The position numbers and the translations under genes are program-made. From positions 1,426,001 through 1,490,000 of the forward strand of contig CADCXA010000006.1 of the NCBI GenBank assembly GCA_902806565.1: a stretch of 64,000 bases of DNA. The letters run 5' to 3'. Every line of letters starts with the position of its first letter. Within the stretch, counting starts at the first letter, position 1. The stretch is from Hypoxylon rubiginosum. Lineage: Eukaryota; Ascomycota; Sordariomycetes; Xylariales; Hypoxylaceae. Below the pieces are notes generated by a model. It saw only the letters and a list, made by a program, of their open reading frames with translations, made no database searches and was not told the origin of the DNA. Below are positions 60,928 to 64,000 of this stretch, piece after piece.

Positions 60928-63311
60928 ATGATCCACCCCCAAGATGACACTCACCAGCGCTCGCTGGATAATCCCGAGCTGTTCTGGGGCCGCCATGCTG
61001 AAGACGTGCATTGGCACAAGAAGCCCGATTCCGTCCTAACTAAGACTACGAGGAAGCTCGCGAATGGCACCGAGTACCCACACTGGGAGTGGTTCACGGG
61101 AGGAGAGATATCGACGTGTTTCAACTGTGTCGACCGGCACGTCCTCGACGGCAACGGTGACCGGCCTGCTATCTTCTACGACAGCCCCGTCACGAGGACG
61201 AAGAGGGCCATCACCTATGCGCAACTGCTTAAGGAGGTCGAGGCCACAGCCGGCGCTCTGAGAGAAGAAGGCGTCAAGAAAGGGGACGTCGTGCTGGTTT
61301 ATAGTTCGTCGTGCTCCGTCGCCTATTTTTTTCTTTTTCTTCCAGTTGGAGATAATGACGTAACTAACGGCTCCTCGCAGTGCCCATGATACCAGCTGCT
61401 CTGATTGGCATCCTCGCCATCAACCGGCTCGGCGCGATCCATGCGGTCGTCTTTGGTGGGTTTGCAGCTGCCTCGTTGGCCCAGCGCATCGAGTCGTCCA
61501 AGCCCGTAGCCATCTTAACATCTTCGTGTGGCATTGACGGGAACAAGCCGCCCATAAGTTACAAGCCGTTCGTCCGAGAAGCTATCCAACTTTCCAGCCA
61601 CAAGCCGAGTCGCGTGATCGTCTGGCAGCGCGATGAGCTGTGGTGGGACGGGCTCGACAAGACGGTCGGCGAGCGCAGCTGGTCCAAGATGGTGCGCAGC
61701 GCCAAGGCGAGAGAAGTGAAAGCTGACTGCGTGCCCGTTGCTGCTACTGACGATATCTACATTATTTATACCAGCGGCACAACAGGCACGCCGAAAGGCG
61801 TTACGCGCCAGGCGGGTGGGCATGCCGTAGGGTTACGTCTTTCTGTCAGCCATCTGTTTGGTGTCGGGCCAGGCGATGTCATGTTCACAGCAAGGTGAGC
61901 AGAGCGAGTAAAATCCACTTAAGATTTGTTGCTAACCTAATTCGAAGCGATATCGGTTGGGTTGTCGGACATTCCTATATCGTCTACGCGCCTCTCCTTG
62001 CCGGGGCGACGACTGTTCTTTTCGAAGGAAAGCCCGTCGGGACACCAGATAGTTCAACGCTCTGGCGTATAATCCAGGAGTACAAGGTGACGAGCCTATT
62101 CACGGCTCCAAGTAAGCTAGCTCTGTCTTGATACTATTCTAAACCCTTTTGCTAACAACACTAGCTGCTCTGCGAGCTATTAAGAGAGACGACCCAGAAA
62201 ACAACGCAGTCAAACAGATAGGTGAGCGGGGCGGCCTGAGAAGCCTAAAGGGGCTATATCTTGCCGGTGAGAGGTCAGAACCGTCAATCGTCACCCTGTA
62301 CCAGAAGATGCTGCAGAGGTACGGCGCCCCCGGGGCGACCGTGGTGGATAACTGGTGGTCGTCAGAATCCGGATCGCCCATATCGGGCATCAGTCTGGCT
62401 CCCTACGGAGCGGACCCCAAGGGCGCCAGGAGCAGAAGCCACAAGCCGTTACCGATCAAGCCGGGAAGCGCCGGCAAGGCAATGCCAGGCTTTGACGTCC
62501 GGGTGGTGGACGATAAGGGCAACGAGGTGAAGAGAGGTAAGATGGGCAATATCGTGATGGCGATTCCGCTTGCCCCTACGGGGTTCACGACCTTGTGGAA
62601 GGACGAAGAGAGATTCTATTACAGCTACCTCAAGAGATTTGACGGGAAGTGGGTCGACACCGGTGGTAAGTATTCGCAACTCTTTGGGCTTGGACTTGTG
62701 CATTTTAACTAAATCTGTAACAGATGCCGGTATGATAGATGCCCAAGGATATATAAGTATCATGAGCCGGAGTGACGACCTGATAAACACAGCTGGTCAT
62801 CGTCTATCAACTGGTAAGCTTAGTTTCTTCACACTGTCATCTAACCCGTACTAAAATGAAGGAATCAGGTTCCATCGAACAAGCAATAACAAGCCATCCC
62901 CTGGTGGCCGAAGCTAGCGTAGTCGGCATCCCGGACTCCCTAAAAGGCCAGCTTCCCTTCGCCTTCATAACGCTGTCGGTCCCGGACCACCCGTCGTCCG
63001 CCGTGCCGGACAAGGACCTGTTCCACGAGATCCAGAGCCGCATCCGGAAGCAGATCGGGGGCATCGCGGCGCTCGGCGGCATAATACAGGGAAAAGGGAT
63101 GATCCCGAAGACGCGGTCGGGGAAGACGCTGCGGCGGGTCCTGCGGGAGCTCGTCGAGAACGCCGTGCACAAGGAGCTCGAGAACTCGGTCCAGTACCCG
63201 GCCACCATCGAGGACGCGTCGGTCGTCGAGGTCGCGAAGAAGAAGGTCGCCGAGTATTTCGAGCAGATGGGGGATGCGCACCAAGCCATCGAGGTGATGG
63301 CCAAGTTGTAG
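60928..63311 (+). CDS. Acyl-CoA synthetase, ACSS3/propionyl-CoA synthetase-like
   Basis: Six exons (60928-61303, 61381-61894, 61948-62111, 62165-62665, 62724-62813, 62869-63311) with introns of 77, 53, 53, 58 and 55 nt encode 695 residues; every junction phase agrees with the family. The enzyme activates a short-chain acid (acetate, propionate or similar) to the acyl-AMP and then the CoA thioester. The N-terminal ACAS_N segment contains NPELFWGRHAEDVHWHK. The P-loop motif is IIYTSGTTGTPKGVTR. The A5 region is DNWWSSESGSPISG, and A7 is the KWVDTGDAGMIDAQGYI...RSDDLINTAGHRLSTGSIE stretch, which is split by two introns. The C-terminal catalytic lysine lies in PKTRSGKTLRR. The first intron uses an unusual GTTCGT donor. 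No peroxisomal SKL is present; the end is EVMAKL. The exact substrate is inferred only at family level. Confidence 0.93.
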
Positions 63312-64000
63312 AGGTTGTGTGAGTTGTTGCTATACTCGGACAAACCAAACCATGTAACTACCACGGTTGGTTCATAATGCATGACTACCTTAGTTTATCA
63401 TTCTCTATTTTTATTGTACTATTCTAGCATCTTAGGTAGATAGGAATTACGAATTTACTTGCTTCAATTGCGACGACTGCTGAATGTCTAACTACTAAAT
63501 GAGCTTCACCCGAGCCTGCCTTCGTTAAAACAAGCAACGTTAGGACCCCTAACAGCACATTAGTAGTAACTAAAGCCTACCCACCTAGGTAGATATTGGA
63601 TTCCGTGTTTTTTTTTTCAACCCATCCTAACTCTGTATCTCTGTAGAAGGATTGCTAGGACTCTAATATAAAGCCGCGCCTGTAAGCGTATTCACACCAT
63701 CGTCCAGGTTAATCAAGGGTTTGGTCGGGCAAATCACAACGGCTACACCCCAATACGTCTAAGTTTCCCTTGCTTATACCATCTAAATCCATCGAGGAGG
63801 AATCGAATACGAAAAAAGTATTGGGGGGGTTTTACTGTTTGAATAGATAGGCGACTAGAGCACGGTGTGGCGAGTCGTGCGTAACACGCTACCTATGCCC
63901 ACCGGAGAGCCGAACATTAGTGTCTGCGACGAGGAGACATGCTCGCCCTCTGAATGGCTTAGAAAACCATCCGCGAGAATGCCTCGTAGTTTCATAGTAC
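63312..64000. other. Intergenic region to window end
   Basis: The stretch is the 3' flank of the acyl-CoA synthetase gene. It has a poly-T run near 63610 and CACCTAGGTAGATA at 63582. No gene is supported up to the window edge. Confidence 0.55.

Overview
The window is nuclear DNA from a filamentous ascomycete, most likely a Sordariomycete (Xylariales-like by general feel, but that rank is inference). The evidence is many short GT-AG introns of 51-99 nt with CTAAC/CTGAC-type branch points, a StuA-type APSES regulator, a fungal-type Sso1 t-SNARE, fungal sedolisin and NmrA-like proteins, and long intergenic spacers rich in microsatellites and in AGGTACCTAGGTA-like words. I rebuilt every gene model below by hand from reading frame, splice-site phase and family motifs. 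Ten of the thirteen models are interrupted genes whose exon phases close exactly.

Layout. 1.3-2.4 kb: plasma-membrane t-SNARE (SSO1). 3.4-5.6 kb, minus: secreted S53 sedolisin protease, convergent with SSO1. 5.6-10.1 kb: gene-poor, lower-GC stretch with short broken reading frames. 10.1-11.6 kb, minus: BAR-SH3 protein (RVS167/hob1), divergent from the mitochondrial cysteine desulfurase NFS1 (12.7-14.4 kb, plus). 15.6-16.3 kb: CsbD-like stress protein. 19.4-20.4 kb: NmrA/isoflavone-reductase-like oxidoreductase. 22.3-24.1 kb, minus: ADA2/CECR1-type adenosine deaminase. 26.7-30.9 kb, minus: 5-oxoprolinase (OXP1), one gene whose two halves (HyuA, HyuB) are joined by a 74-nt intron. 32.0-35.2 kb, minus: membrane-anchored PXA-PX-Nexin_C protein (Mdm1-like). 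36.0-36.6 kb: PC4/SUB1 coactivator. 37.9-38.5 kb: small secreted protein. 40.6-42.8 kb, minus: StuA. 42.8-58.8 kb: a ~16-kb stretch without a convincing gene. 58.8-59.7 kb: BRCT protein. 60.9-63.3 kb: ACSS3/propionyl-CoA-synthetase-like ligase in six exons.

The genes are a housekeeping mix: membrane traffic and endocytosis (SSO1, RVS167, Mdm1-like), Fe-S assembly (NFS1), glutathione salvage (5-oxoprolinase), purine metabolism (adenosine deaminase), acyl-CoA activation, transcription and development (PC4, StuA), plus a secreted protease and a small secreted protein. I see no biosynthetic cluster, intact transposase, rRNA, convincing tRNA or CRISPR array. The most notable non-genic items are a 131-bp near-perfect hairpin element at 49278-49408 flanked by a 5-bp direct repeat (a MITE-like element), the large gene desert in front of stuA, and an orphan aromatic-rich reading frame at about 9.8-10.1 kb. 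I did not find a clearly novel multi-gene system.
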